DNA from: Niallia sp. FSL W8-0635
GTDB lineage: Bacteria; Bacillota; Bacilli; Bacillales; Cytobacillaceae
DNA length: 64,000 bases
NCBI RefSeq assembly: GCF_038007965.1
Contig: NZ_JBBOYD010000001.1
Location: 2,830,501 to 2,894,500 of the forward strand
Reading direction: 5' to 3'
Positions 1 to 9,083 of the stretch are shown here, piece after piece (position 1 is the stretch's first letter; every line of letters starts with the position of its first letter). The translations under genes and the position numbers were made by a program. The notes below the pieces were generated by a model. That model did not search any database. It was not told the origin of the DNA and saw only the letters and a program-made list of their open reading frames with translations.

Positions 1-200
1 CTATCATCAAACATAACTAAAACAGGATCATTTTTAGCTTGCTTAATGAGATGCAAAATCTCCTTGCCACTATGATGGCTAGGGTTGCCAAATGAAGTGG
101 ATATACATCTTCCACCTACTTCCTTTGCTACAATCTCAACGGCTCTCTTGGCATACTCATCACCATCAGTTATAAGGATTACTTTTCTCCTATTTTCCAT
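1..200 (-). CDS. spoVAEa: SpoVAEa, stage V sporulation protein (3' end cut by window edge)
   Basis: The visible N-terminal 66 residues begin [16 protein letters not shown] and continue through a [11 protein letters not shown] segment to VLVMFDD, the conserved start of the soluble SpoVAEa family. This protein belongs to the SpoVA group that handles dipicolinic acid in the forespore and in germination. The start ATG is preceded by a GAAAGGAAG ribosome site. It lies 28 bp downstream of spoVAB in the same direction, so it reads as the third gene of the operon. In B. subtilis spoVAC, spoVAD and spoVAEb stand between these two genes; they are absent here. The remainder of the protein lies outside the window. 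Confidence 0.82.
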   Translation of the reverse strand, partial: MENRRKVILITDGDEYAKRAVEIVAKEVGGRCISTSFGNPSHHSGKEILHLIKQAKNDPVLVMFDD

Positions 201-228
201 TCTTTATACTTCCTTTCTGTTTCTAATA

Positions 229-648
229 TTATGGAATAAAATAAATCCAATGAAACAAGGAGCCAAAGATTTTACCAAAAACAAGAGCCATCATTAAAAC
301 TAATAGTCGATCGTCTATTCCAATTCTTTTAGCTAAAAGAGGGAATACATCTAGCACCTCTGTTAATGCTGCGGCAATCATTCCCACATAAATTCCATCT
401 GCCAATCCCATTAGAATAAGTAGAAAAGCTGGTAAAGAAAAAGTAGGTTCTTGTAAAAAAGCAAGGGTTCCCATTACAGCTCCCAATACAGCAGCCCATT
501 CATATGCATATATTTTACTGAAAGTTTTCGTCAACTGTGTTAGCCTAGGAATAATGCCAAAAACCGTTAAAAAAGCAACATATCCAGCACCAACTGTAAT
601 TCCCCAAGCCAAGCCTACAAAGATGACAAATAGGATACTAATGATCAT
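229..648 (-). CDS. spoVAB: SpoVAB membrane protein
   Basis: A 139-residue, very hydrophobic protein with about four membrane helices: the N-terminal ISILFVIFVGLAWGITVG helix, one around 53-66, one around 72-95, and a C-terminal helix ending LFHWIYFIP. Size and sequence fit SpoVAB of the dipicolinate uptake/release apparatus in the spore inner membrane. Its start overlaps the end of spoVAA by 11 bp, which suggests translational coupling. The next gene downstream is spoVAEa. Confidence 0.85.
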   Translation of the reverse strand: MIISILFVIFVGLAWGITVGAGYVAFLTVFGIIPRLTQLTKTFSKIYAYEWAAVLGAVMGTLAFLQEPTFSLPAFLLILMGLADGIYVGMIAAALTEVLDVFPLLAKRIGIDDRLLVLMMALVFGKIFGSLFHWIYFIP

Positions 649-1267
649 CCAATTTTTTTATACTTTCTTTATTTTCATGCATAATCATGTATTGATCTAA
701 GGACTGCTGATAATTAAACACTTCTACCTCCAATGGGCTTGGTTCTTCATTAAGCCGCTTTTTAAACACATGGTTAAAAAATATGACCATTCCAAGTCCT
801 AATCCAATAGAATATGGAATCTGAAAAATTAATGGTTTTTCTATTTCCTTACCAGTAATCATCTTAAAAATGCGCTGATGAACAGTCTGCATACTTACAT
901 CTTCATGGAAATTCATAATGGTTAAACCAGATCCAATAAAAAGCAATAGCCATACTAAAATAAAAAAAGGAAGCGTTACTTTCTTCTTTGCAAAAACAAC
1001 TTCTATGATTGTTTGCGCTGGTCCAATCAGTTGTATTTCCAGATCTTTATATTGTTTTTTTATCTCCCGAATAACCTGCGTACTATCAATAATGATGATA
1101 TTCTTGTCCTGCTCTGTAATATGGTAAAGACATAGATTTTTAAGCGACGACAGTAATTGTTCTGTTGCAATAATTTGCGCTAAATCCTTCAGGAAAATCC
1201 GTTCATCGGACTTTTTTTGAATTCGATGTCTCATACGAATATATATAGTCTCTGCCAAAGGTTCCAC
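638..1267 (-). CDS. spoVAA: SpoVAA
   Basis: A 209-residue protein that starts with GTG; an in-frame TAG two codons upstream rules out an earlier start. The N terminus MEPLAETIYIRMRHR aligns with the B. subtilis SpoVAA N terminus (IRLRHR). A soluble N-terminal domain (about 1-95) is followed by two membrane helices near 97-117 and 150-170. It is the first gene of the spoVAA-spoVAB-spoVAEa unit and is separated from sigF by a terminator and a 233-bp gap, so it should have its own late-forespore promoter. I did not find a convincing SigG site. Confidence 0.85.
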   Translation of the reverse strand: MEPLAETIYIRMRHRIQKKSDERIFLKDLAQIIATEQLLSSLKNLCLYHITEQDKNIIIIDSTQVIREIKKQYKDLEIQLIGPAQTIIEVVFAKKKVTLPFFILVWLLLFIGSGLTIMNFHEDVSMQTVHQRIFKMITGKEIEKPLIFQIPYSIGLGLGMVIFFNHVFKKRLNEEPSPLEVEVFNYQQSLDQYMIMHENKESIKKLDDH

Positions 1268-1454
1268 GTCCTAACACATTGTTTTCCTCATGACTGTATT
1301 ATTCGATATTCTTGGTAAAAATATGATAGACTTTCAAATGGTAATTTTTTCTGAAAGTTATATTACTATGGATTTGAAATAATAGCTTTCATTTCACTTC
1401 ATTAACATCCCATTTCTTCATCATTAGTTTTCCTAGTTATCCAAAGTACATAAC

Positions 1455-1497
1455 AAAAAAAGTCAGCATCCTCTTATGAAGAGTGCCGACTTTTTTC
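1455..1497 (-). terminator. Rho-independent terminator after sigF
   Basis: On the minus strand AAAAAAGTCGGCA pairs with TGCTGACTTTTTT (one G-U pair) around an inner CTCTT/AAGAG stem, and ends in a T run. It separates sigF from spoVAA. Confidence 0.85.
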
Positions 1498-1500
1498 GAT

Positions 1501-2259
1501 TTAAAGATCCATCTGTTCTTTCATTTGCAATAATATTTTTTTCTCCAGCCTGGAAACCTGAACTTGGGAAATACCTAGTCTTGTAGCTACTTCTGACTGG
1601 GTCTGATCTTTATAATATCTTAAATAAACAATCAGACGTTCTCTTTCATCCAATTCACGGATTGCTTCCTGGAGAGCTATCTTATCAAACCATTTCCCTT
1701 CATTGCCATCATCGATTTGATCCAATAAAGTAATGGGATCCCCATCATTTTCATAAACCGTTTCATGAATGGAGGATGGCGTTCTAGCTGCCTCTTGCGC
1801 GAGAACGATATCTTCTGGAGGTATATCTAAATACTCGGAAAGTTCCCCGACTGTTGGTGTTCTGCCATATTGCTTAGATAGTTCGTCCTTCGCCTTACGA
1901 ATTTTGTTGCTTAATTCTTTTAACGATCTGCTAACCTTTACCGTTCCATCATCACGAATAAATCGTTGAATTTCTCCAATAATCATGGGAACAGCATAGG
2001 TAGAAAATTTTACATCATAGCTTAAATCAAATTTATCAACGGATTTTAATAGACCAATACATCCAATTTGAAATAAATCATCTGGATCATAGCCTCTATT
2101 TAAAAATCTTTGCACGACTGACCAAACAAGACGCATATTTTTCTGAACGATTGTATCTCTTGCTGAATGATCTCCATCTTGGCTTCGTTTTATTAAGTCT
2201 TTGACTTCATGGTCTTTTAGATACGTTTCCTTCTTATCTTTCTTTACCTCCACATCCAT
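1501..2259 (-). CDS. sigF: RNA polymerase sigma factor SigF
   Basis: The first forespore-specific sigma factor, 252 residues against 255 in B. subtilis. Region 2 (about 30-105) contains the GCIGLLKSVDKFD and FSTYAVPMIIGEIQRFIRDD motifs. Region 3 lies near 110-180. Region 4 (about 195-247) has the SEVATRLGISQVQVSRLE helix-turn-helix. The gene follows spoIIAB by 12 bp and completes the three-gene spoIIA operon. An AAGGAGAA ribosome site precedes the ATG. In the family the protein is held inactive by SpoIIAB until SpoIIAA releases it after asymmetric division. Confidence 0.97.
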   Translation of the reverse strand: MDVEVKKDKKETYLKDHEVKDLIKRSQDGDHSARDTIVQKNMRLVWSVVQRFLNRGYDPDDLFQIGCIGLLKSVDKFDLSYDVKFSTYAVPMIIGEIQRFIRDDGTVKVSRSLKELSNKIRKAKDELSKQYGRTPTVGELSEYLDIPPEDIVLAQEAARTPSSIHETVYENDGDPITLLDQIDDGNEGKWFDKIALQEAIRELDERERLIVYLRYYKDQTQSEVATRLGISQVQVSRLEKKILLQMKEQMDL

Positions 2260-2271
2260 AGACGATTCTCC

Positions 2272-2712
2272 TTAATTGCTCAGCATTTTGCTATTCATTA
2301 AATGCTTACGCAGACGAATCTCTGTTCCGCTATCTGGACTTGACTGAATTTCGATATCATCCATAAAGTTTTCCATGATGGTGAATCCCATACCAGATCG
2401 TTCAAGCTCTGGCTTTGTCGTAAATAATGGTTGTCTTGCTTCCTCTACATCGAAAATTCCTTTCCCTTCATCTCTGATGGTTAAATCAATGTATGAATCT
2501 TCTAATATAACAGAAATATAAACAATTCCACTTGGATCATTTTCATAGCCATGAATAATACAGTTTGTTACTGCTTCTGATACAACTGTTTTAATTTCTG
2601 TTAATTCATCCATTGTTGGATCAAGCTGAGCTATAAAAGCTGCTACTGTCACACGTGCAAAAGATTCATTCTGGCTAAGAGCACTAAATTGAATATGCAT
2701 TTCATTTCTCAT
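2272..2712 (-). CDS. spoIIAB: Anti-sigma F factor SpoIIAB
   Basis: A 146-residue GHKL-fold serine kinase and anti-sigma factor, exactly the B. subtilis length. The ATP-binding motifs are visible: the N-box [14 protein letters not shown], the G1 box DEGKGI, and the lid segment [20 protein letters not shown]. It binds SigF and phosphorylates SpoIIAA. The start lies one base after the spoIIAA stop, so the two are probably translationally coupled. The N terminus [20 protein letters not shown] is almost identical to the B. subtilis protein. Confidence 0.97.
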   Translation of the reverse strand: MRNEMHIQFSALSQNESFARVTVAAFIAQLDPTMDELTEIKTVVSEAVTNCIIHGYENDPSGIVYISVILEDSYIDLTIRDEGKGIFDVEEARQPLFTTKPELERSGMGFTIMENFMDDIEIQSSPDSGTEIRLRKHLMNSKMLSN

Positions 2713-2713
2713 C

Positions 2714-3064
2714 TTAAGCTACCCCCAATCGTTGTAGGGCAAATTCCTCATTTGTTTCTAGCTTCATAATTTTAAACATGCCCGACATATCAAACAAGCG
2801 CTGCACACTAGGGGAAATAGCACAAATCACCATTTCTCCTCCAAGCTGCTTTATTTGTTTATATCTACCCAAGATGACACCTAAGCCAGAACTGTCCATG
2901 AAGGATAATTGTTCAAGATTTAATACAATGTGACGAATATTATAGCTCTCTATGGCAGTAGTTGCTTTTGTACGCAATTCTTCTGCATAGTGATGATCCA
3001 ATTCCCCAGATAGACGTATACAAAGTACATTATTTTTTACTTCCAACTCAATATTAAGACTCAC
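2714..3064 (-). CDS. spoIIAA: Anti-anti-sigma F factor SpoIIAA
   Basis: A 116-residue STAS-domain protein. The phosphorylated serine lies in [15 protein letters not shown] at about residue 58. The dephosphorylated form captures SpoIIAB and frees SigF in the forespore. It starts with GTG, seven bases after an AAGGAGG ribosome site. It is the first gene of the spoIIAA-spoIIAB-sigF operon, and the 132-bp gap behind dacF holds a good SigH-type promoter candidate. Confidence 0.96.
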   Translation of the reverse strand: MSLNIELEVKNNVLCIRLSGELDHHYAEELRTKATTAIESYNIRHIVLNLEQLSFMDSSGLGVILGRYKQIKQLGGEMVICAISPSVQRLFDMSGMFKIMKLETNEEFALQRLGVA

Positions 3065-3095
3065 AAGAATAGCCTCCTTATTTGGTTTAAAGAAA

Positions 3096-3124
3096 CTATT
3101 CTAGATTCATAAGGCATTTCCTTC
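3096..3124 (-). promoter_or_regulatory. Candidate SigH promoter for spoIIA
   Basis: On the minus strand GAAGGAAAT matches the SigH -35 consensus RNAGGAWWW fully. After 11 bp, CTAGAATAG matches 7 of 9 positions of RNNGAATWW. It sits just upstream of spoIIAA, where the B. subtilis spoIIA operon is known to have a SigH promoter. Confidence 0.6.
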
Positions 3125-3196
3125 TCCACAGACAAAACTAGTGTTCATTCGCTAAAAAAAGAAGGAATAATAATTGATTCGACAATAGGAAAAATA

Positions 3197-4360
3197 CTAT
3201 TCAGTTTTTGTAAACATACCTGCTGAACGTTTAAACAATGTCCACCATTTTGCTTGCTTTACTTCTTTTTGTGCAACTAATGGACTTGTTACTAATGTTT
3301 TGCCATCTTGCTTATAGGTAATTTTTCCAATTTCCTGTCCTTTTTCGATTGGAGCTTTTACGTTTTTATTCATGGTGATTACTTTTTCTAATTTATCTAT
3401 TTTCTCTCCTTTTTTAGTAAGGATGGAAATAGGTTCGCTTGTAACAGCGGTTATTTCTTTTTCTGAGCCCTTACTTACTTTCACTTTTCCAATTGCTTCT
3501 TCCCGTTTATGCAATGGATGTGTTTCATATTGACTAAATGCATAATCAAGCATTTTTGTCACCTGTGCATTTCTTTCTTTCGATGTTGGCGCACCGAAAA
3601 CAACTGCAATTACACGCATTCCATTCTTCATAGCAGTTGCTGTTAAACAGTATTTCGCTTCAGCTGTAAATCCCGTTTTTAATCCGTCTACTCCTGGGTA
3701 AAACTTAACAAGACGATTTGTATTCACAAGCCAAAACTTTTTATCTGTATCTTCTCTTAAATAATCTTCATACGTACCGGTGAATTTTGTAATATCTTCA
3801 TATTTCAATAGCTCTTTTGCCATAAGTGCCATATCTTTTGCAGAACTGTAATGATCTTCTACCGGTAATCCTGTGACATTTTGAAACTTAGTACTTTCTA
3901 ACCCTAGTTCTTTCGCTTTTTTATTCATTAAATTAACGAATTCATCTTCAGAGCCTGCTAATCTTTCAGCAACAGCAACTGCGGCATCATTTCCTGAACC
4001 GATGGCAATCCCTTTTAGCATTTCCTCTGTTGTCATTTCTTCTCCTGGTTCAAGGAAAATTTGTGAGCCTCCCATAGACGCCGCATGCTCACTTGTACGT
4101 ATTTTTTCATCTAGCTTTAATTTCCCCTGATCAATTGCTTCCATGATAAGTAGCATCGTCATAATTTTTGTCATACTTGCTGGGGGAAGTTTTTCCTCGC
4201 TATTTTTTTCATACATAATTGTTCCTGTATCTCGATCAATTAAAATGGCTGATTTTACATTATCAACTAATTCTTGCTTTTTCTCAGCAGCTAATGTGCT
4301 TGGTGCCAAAATTGATGTTAGAAAACAGGTAATGATTAACATTGATATGATGCGTTTCAT
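3197..4360 (-). CDS. dacF: D-alanyl-D-alanine carboxypeptidase DacF
   Basis: A 387-residue penicillin-binding protein (S11 family) that trims D-Ala from spore peptidoglycan stem peptides. A signal peptide covers about residues 1-25, with cleavage near LAA. The three active-site motifs are present: SMTK (S62, K65), SGN (123-125) and KTG (229-231). A C-terminal PBP5-like beta domain and a terminal amphipathic anchor (WWTLFKRSAGMF) follow. It lies immediately upstream of spoIIAA in the same direction, as in B. subtilis, where forespore readthrough of dacF and spoIIA is known. A GGAGGG site precedes the ATG. Confidence 0.93.
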   Translation of the reverse strand: MKRIISMLIITCFLTSILAPSTLAAEKKQELVDNVKSAILIDRDTGTIMYEKNSEEKLPPASMTKIMTMLLIMEAIDQGKLKLDEKIRTSEHAASMGGSQIFLEPGEEMTTEEMLKGIAIGSGNDAAVAVAERLAGSEDEFVNLMNKKAKELGLESTKFQNVTGLPVEDHYSSAKDMALMAKELLKYEDITKFTGTYEDYLREDTDKKFWLVNTNRLVKFYPGVDGLKTGFTAEAKYCLTATAMKNGMRVIAVVFGAPTSKERNAQVTKMLDYAFSQYETHPLHKREEAIGKVKVSKGSEKEITAVTSEPISILTKKGEKIDKLEKVITMNKNVKAPIEKGQEIGKITYKQDGKTLVTSPLVAQKEVKQAKWWTLFKRSAGMFTKTE

Positions 4361-4389
4361 CTATTGACCCTCCATTCTATATAGCCTCC

Positions 4390-4417
4390 ATTTTTTCCAA
4401 AAAAGATAAGTTTATAC
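4390..4417 (-). promoter_or_regulatory. Candidate SigF/SigG promoter for dacF
   Basis: On the minus strand GTATA (-35) and GGAAAAAAT (-10, fits GGNRANAMT at every position) are separated by 14 bp, one short of the usual 15. The position just upstream of dacF agrees with the known SigF control of this gene in B. subtilis. Confidence 0.5.
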
Positions 4418-4555
4418 AGCCAATGAGGAATATTCATAAAATAATTTGAATAGCTCTAAACAAGTAAGTGGAGAGTATAGTTTCCAGTATGAGTAGTTAG
4501 ATTCCAAGTGTGGTTCTAGGGTATAATGAATAGAGATAAAAGGAGGAGAATTTAT

Positions 4556-5302
4556 TTGATTCATTTAAAAACACCTGAGCAAATTGAAAAAATGAAAAAA
4601 GCAGGAGAAATTCTTGCTGATTGTCATAAAGAAATTAAAAAGTTAATTAAACCAGGAATTACTACCGAAGAAATCGATGCTTTTGCCGAAAACTTTATAT
4701 TACAAAGAGGAGCCATTCCTGAACAGAAAGGCTACCACGGTTATCCATTTGCAACTTGTGCATCCATTAATGATGTCATCTGTCACGGTTTCCCTTCCAA
4801 AACAACCTTAAAAGATGGAGATATTGTAACTATAGATATGGTAGTAAACTTAGATGGGTGGCTTGCTGATTCTGCGTGGTCTTACGCAGTAGGAAATGTC
4901 TCAGAAGAAGCGAAAAACTTATTAAAAACAACAGAAGAAGCCTTATACATAGGAATAGAACAAGCAGTGGTTGGAAACCGAGTGGGAGATATCTCCCATG
5001 CCATTCAAACGTTCGCTGAAGAAAAAGGATATGGTGTAGTTCGAGACTTTGTGGGTCATGCTATTGGTAAAGAAATGCACGAGCTTCCACAGATACCACA
5101 CTATGGTCCACCAAATGTAGGAACGCACTTAAAAGAAGGAATGGTTATTACCATTGAACCGATGTTGAATACTGGGATGTATCATGCAAAAGTAGACTTA
5201 GATGGCTGGACAGCACGAACAGTGGATGGCAGTCTTTCTGCTCAATATGAGCATACTTTAGCCATTACTGCAGATGGACCAGTTATTTTAACAAAACAAT
5301 AA
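4556..5302 (+). CDS. map: Methionine aminopeptidase, type I
   Basis: A 248-residue M24 metallopeptidase that removes the initiator methionine. Metal ligands are visible: D in VTIDMVV, D in LADSAWSY, H in VGHAIGKEMHE, E in ITIEPML and E in YEHTLAI. I place the start at TTG: an AGGAGGAGAA site stands 9 bases before it, and a TATAAT box at 4522-4527 covers the upstream in-frame ATG, so that ATG is probably not transcribed. The gene runs opposite to its neighbours dacF and pdp and looks monocistronic. It lacks the ribosomal-protein context of the housekeeping map gene, so it may be the second (YflG/MapB-like) copy. Confidence 0.9.
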   Translation: MIHLKTPEQIEKMKKAGEILADCHKEIKKLIKPGITTEEIDAFAENFILQRGAIPEQKGYHGYPFATCASINDVICHGFPSKTTLKDGDIVTIDMVVNLDGWLADSAWSYAVGNVSEEAKNLLKTTEEALYIGIEQAVVGNRVGDISHAIQTFAEEKGYGVVRDFVGHAIGKEMHELPQIPHYGPPNVGTHLKEGMVITIEPMLNTGMYHAKVDLDGWTARTVDGSLSAQYEHTLAITADGPVILTKQ

Positions 5303-5309
5303 TAAATTA

Positions 5310-5350
5310 ATACACCCCCAATGGACTGTATCTTACCATTGGGGGTGTTA
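5310..5350. terminator. Bidirectional terminator between map and pdp
   Basis: ACACCCCCAATGG and CCATTGGGGGTGT form a GC-rich hairpin with an 11-bp loop. It lies between convergent genes and can serve both. Confidence 0.85.
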
Positions 5351-5355
5351 TATTG

Positions 5356-6666
5356 TTAATCAGTAATTACTTCATAAATCAAAGTAGGAGCTTTTATTTC
5401 ATTTGGCGAAAGCTTCATGTTTTCATACAATTTTTTGGTTACATCATGGATATCTTCAGTATTACTATAGATCGTAACAAGTGATTCGCCTGCCTCCACT
5501 TTATCACCGATTTTCTTGCGTAAAACTAAACCTACTGCAAGATCAATTTCAGACTCTTTTGTTGCTCTGCCAGCACCTAATAGCATAGCAGCTGTTCCAA
5601 TGCTATCAGCAGTTATTTCTGCGACATAGCCAGATTCTTTTGCTGGGAGTTCGATTATATAATTGGCCTTTGGTAATAAATCTGTATTGTCTACAACCGT
5701 TGCATCGCCACCTTGGGAACTTAAGAAAAGTTTAAATGTTTCAAGTGCTTTGCCATTATCTATTACCTCTTGTAGCATTTCTCTCGCCTTATCTGTAGAC
5801 TCCGCTTTACCAGCTAAGTACACCATATGGCTACCTAATGTTAAACATAATTCTGTCAAATCTTCTGGACCATTACCATTTAATGTATCAATTGCCTCTT
5901 TTACTTCTAATGCATTACCAATTGCATAGCCTAAAGGCTGACTCATATCAGAAATCACAGCCATTGTTTTTCTACCAACATTATTTCCTATTCTAACCAT
6001 TGCTTCTGCAAGCTCTCTTGAAGCATCTAATGTTTTCATAAATGCTCCAGCACCCGTTTTCACATCTAAGCAAATGGCATCTGCACCTGCTGCAATTTTC
6101 TTACTCATAATACTGCTAGCAATTAAAGGGATACTATTAACGGTTGCGGTTACATCTCTTAAAGCATATAACTTTTTATCCGCAGGAGTGAGGTTACCAC
6201 TTTGTCCGATTACCGCTAATTTATTTTTATTTACTAAGTCAATAAACGCTTCTTTTTCTATTTCAACGTGAAATCCTTTTACTGCTTCTAATTTATCGAT
6301 TGTTCCACCCGTATGTCCTAATCCTCTTCCACTCATTTTCGCTACTGGAACACCTACAGCAGCTACTAATGGTCCTAATACTAAAGTTGTTGTATCACCA
6401 ACTCCTCCAGTTGAGTGCTTATCTACTTTAATTCCTTCGATAGCGGTTAAATCAATGATATCTCCTGAATGAACCATCGCCATCGTCAGCTCTGCACGTT
6501 CCGATTCTGTCATATCTTGAAAAAATACTGCCATAGCAAAAGCACTCATTTGATAATCAGGTATACTACCTTCTGTATATCCTTTGATGATAAATGCTAT
6601 TTCTTCTTTTGTTAATTCTAAACCGTCTCTTTTCTTCTCGATTAAGTCGACCATTCTTAATGCCAT
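5356..6666 (-). CDS. pdp: Pyrimidine-nucleoside phosphorylase
   Basis: A 436-residue enzyme that splits thymidine, uridine and deoxyuridine with phosphate to base and (deoxy)ribose 1-phosphate. Family signatures are [13 protein letters not shown] near 80 and the phosphorylase signature [17 protein letters not shown]. An N-terminal helical domain ([19 protein letters not shown]) and a C-terminal PYNP domain ending LIYEVITD are both present. The chosen ATG follows GAAGGAGATT by 5 bases; an in-frame ATG 33 bp upstream lacks such a site. It lies downstream of punA and deoB, so its product, a pentose 1-phosphate, is the substrate of DeoB. A hairpin separates it from punA, so it may be transcribed separately. 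Confidence 0.95.
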   Translation of the reverse strand: MALRMVDLIEKKRDGLELTKEEIAFIIKGYTEGSIPDYQMSAFAMAVFFQDMTESERAELTMAMVHSGDIIDLTAIEGIKVDKHSTGGVGDTTTLVLGPLVAAVGVPVAKMSGRGLGHTGGTIDKLEAVKGFHVEIEKEAFIDLVNKNKLAVIGQSGNLTPADKKLYALRDVTATVNSIPLIASSIMSKKIAAGADAICLDVKTGAGAFMKTLDASRELAEAMVRIGNNVGRKTMAVISDMSQPLGYAIGNALEVKEAIDTLNGNGPEDLTELCLTLGSHMVYLAGKAESTDKAREMLQEVIDNGKALETFKLFLSSQGGDATVVDNTDLLPKANYIIELPAKESGYVAEITADSIGTAAMLLGAGRATKESEIDLAVGLVLRKKIGDKVEAGESLVTIYSNTEDIHDVTKKLYENMKLSPNEIKAPTLIYEVITD

Positions 6667-6787
6667 AATTGAATCTCCTTCATTATGTATTGAAATCATT
6701 TCTCTTTACATTACAAAAATTAAAGTCTCGTTACTGTATATCTCAAGGATTATAATTATGTAAACGGTGTAATAATTTATAATGGTA

Positions 6788-6828
6788 AAGAGCTACCACT
6801 TAAAACCGATGTTCAAATGGTAACTCTC
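6788..6828 (-). terminator. Probable terminator after punA
   Basis: Minus-strand GAGTTACCA pairs with TGGTAGCTC (one G-U) across a 19-base loop, and is followed by a short T stretch. The T run is weak, so partial readthrough into pdp is possible. Confidence 0.5.
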
Positions 6829-6844
6829 TATTTTAACTAGTCAA

Positions 6845-7666
6845 TTATGCACCGATTTCTTTAATCAATTCTTTTACATATTGAAGAAAGTTTGCTTTTA
6901 CTTTTTCTGTTGTTTCCATTACTTCTTCGTGATTAAGTGGTTGATCAAGAATACCTGCTGCCATATTCGAAATACAAGAAATACCTAAGACTTTAAGACC
7001 TGCATGACGAGCTACAATTACTTCTGGTACGGTTGACATGCCGACTGCATCTCCACCTAATATGCGTAGCATTTTCACTTCTGCTGGTGTCTCATAGGAT
7101 GGACCAGTGTTTCCAACATAGACACCCTCTTGCACATTTAATCCAATTCTACTTGCTACATTGCGTGCTGTTTCACGAAGGTTTTTGCAGTATGCCACTG
7201 ACATATCAGAGAAACGAACTCCTAATTTGCTGTCATTGGGTCCGATTAATGGGTTTGTTCCCATATTATTAATATGATCAGAGATTAGCATTAAGTCTCC
7301 TGGTGCAAAGTTTTCATTTACTCCACCAGCTGCGTTCGTTACAATTAATTTTTCCACACCTAGTTCTTTCATTACTCGAACTGGAAAAGTTACTTTATCA
7401 AAGGAATAGCCTTCATAGAAATGAAAACGCCCCTGCATTGCCACTACTTCCATCCCATTAATTGTTCCAAATACAAGCTGACCTGCATGTCCTTCTACTG
7501 TAGATACAGGAAATTCAGGTATATCTTCATATGGTATTTTGACTGGATTTTCAATTTCCTCTGCCAGAACACCTAATCCAGAGCCAAGAATCAATCCAAT
7601 TTTAGGAGTGTTTGCATATTTTTGTTTTAAGAAATCCGCTGATTGTTTAATCATTCTATAATTCAT
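6845..7666 (-). CDS. punA: Purine-nucleoside phosphorylase
   Basis: A 273-residue, class I (trimeric-type) purine nucleoside phosphorylase that converts guanosine/inosine and phosphate to base and ribose 1-phosphate. Motifs seen: LILGSGLG, HAGQLVFG, the GRFHFYEGY loop, the purine-binding VTNAAGGVN segment and the VGMSTVPE helix. It lies 12 bp downstream of deoB in the same direction, the order known from B. subtilis drm-punA. Confidence 0.95.
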   Translation of the reverse strand: MNYRMIKQSADFLKQKYANTPKIGLILGSGLGVLAEEIENPVKIPYEDIPEFPVSTVEGHAGQLVFGTINGMEVVAMQGRFHFYEGYSFDKVTFPVRVMKELGVEKLIVTNAAGGVNENFAPGDLMLISDHINNMGTNPLIGPNDSKLGVRFSDMSVAYCKNLRETARNVASRIGLNVQEGVYVGNTGPSYETPAEVKMLRILGGDAVGMSTVPEVIVARHAGLKVLGISCISNMAAGILDQPLNHEEVMETTEKVKANFLQYVKELIKEIGA

Positions 7667-7678
7667 TTATATTTCCCC

Positions 7679-8863
7679 TTATATTAAGTCATTTAAGAAG
7701 CTAGTTCCATGCTTAGGCAATTTAACACCAAAATTGTCTGCAACAGTTGCACCAATATCAGCAAATGTATGACGAAGTGGCAATTCCTTCGGTTCCTTTA
7801 ATCCTTTACTATACACTAATAATGGCACGTATTCTCTTGTATGATCTGTTCCATGATGAATAGGATCATTACCATGGTCTGCTGTAATAATTAATAAATC
7901 ATCATTCTTCAGTAATTCAAATACTTCTGGAAGTCTAGCATCATATTCTTCTAAAGCTTTTCCATAACCAATAGGATCTCTTCTATGTCCAAATAAAGCA
8001 TCAAAATCTACTAAGTTCAAGAAGCTTAAACCAGTAAAATCCATCTTTAACGTATCTACCAGTTTGTCCATACCATCCATGTTTGAAACGGTTCTGAGCG
8101 ACTTTGTAACTCCTTCTCCATCATAGATATCAGAGATTTTCCCAATTGCAATACTCTCGATATTATTATCTTTTAATTCATTCATCACTGTACGATCAAA
8201 TGGTTTTAATGCATAATCATGACGATTTGCAGTTCGTTTAAAGTTTCCTGGCTCTCCAACAAATGGTCTAGCAATAACGCGTCCAACCATATATTTCTCA
8301 TCAAGTGTTAATTCTCTTGCTAATTCACAAATACGATATAACTCATCTAATGGTACAATTTCTTCATGAGCAGCAATTTGAAGCACCGAATCTGCTGATG
8401 TATAAACGATTAAAGCACCAGTTTTCATATGCTCTTCGCCTAATTCATCCAATATTTCTGTTCCACTTGCTGGTTTATTCCCGATAATTTTACGTCCTGA
8501 TTTTGCTTCAATTTCATTTAGTAACTCGTCTGGAAATCCGTCTGGGAATACACGGAATGGCGTTTCAATATTAAGGCCCATTATTTCCCAGTGACCAGTC
8601 ATTGTATCTTTTCCATTCGATGCTTCCTGCATTTTTGTATAATATGCAAGAGGTTTTTCAGCGGGCTCTACACCAGCAATTTTTTCAATATTACTTAGAC
8701 CAAGGTTCGCCATATTCGGCATATTTAGTCCGTTCATTTTTTCAGCAATATGACCTAATGTATGTGCACCTACATCATTAAATTTATCTGCATCAGGCGC
8801 TTCGCCAATTCCAACTGAATCCATTACAACGAGGAAAACGCGTTTATATTTATATGTAGACAT
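7679..8863 (-). CDS. deoB: Phosphopentomutase
   Basis: A 394-residue alkaline-phosphatase-superfamily enzyme that interconverts (deoxy)ribose 1-phosphate and 5-phosphate. Metal-site and catalytic motifs are visible: [13 protein letters not shown] near 12-24, [11 protein letters not shown] with the phosphorylated Thr near 85-95, ITADHGNDP and HTREYVPLL in the C-terminal third. It is first in the deoB-punA unit. A GGAGG site lies 7 bp before the ATG. The 220-bp gap upstream, after the xerD terminator, must hold its promoter. Confidence 0.96.
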   Translation of the reverse strand: MSTYKYKRVFLVVMDSVGIGEAPDADKFNDVGAHTLGHIAEKMNGLNMPNMANLGLSNIEKIAGVEPAEKPLAYYTKMQEASNGKDTMTGHWEIMGLNIETPFRVFPDGFPDELLNEIEAKSGRKIIGNKPASGTEILDELGEEHMKTGALIVYTSADSVLQIAAHEEIVPLDELYRICELARELTLDEKYMVGRVIARPFVGEPGNFKRTANRHDYALKPFDRTVMNELKDNNIESIAIGKISDIYDGEGVTKSLRTVSNMDGMDKLVDTLKMDFTGLSFLNLVDFDALFGHRRDPIGYGKALEEYDARLPEVFELLKNDDLLIITADHGNDPIHHGTDHTREYVPLLVYSKGLKEPKELPLRHTFADIGATVADNFGVKLPKHGTSFLNDLI

Positions 8864-9049
8864 TTTTATCCTCCTTTTACCATTTCATATCCTATTTTGT
8901 CCTACTGTATGTATCTTTATTAACCTTAAAAATTATAGCATAATCGTCAGAAGTCTGACATCTTTTTCAGCAATATTTTCATCCATTTTAGGGAATTTTA
9001 AATCGTTATCCTACTTCCCTCTTTATTATACCTCTTTATTGTAAAAAAT

Positions 9050-9083
9050 AAAAAAGAACACTGTATTTAAGGCTAACAGTGCT
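9050..9083 (-). terminator. Terminator after xerD
   Basis: On the minus strand AGAGCACTGT pairs with ACAGTGTTCT (one G-U), then TTTTTTA. The stem starts directly at the xerD stop codon. Confidence 0.85.
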
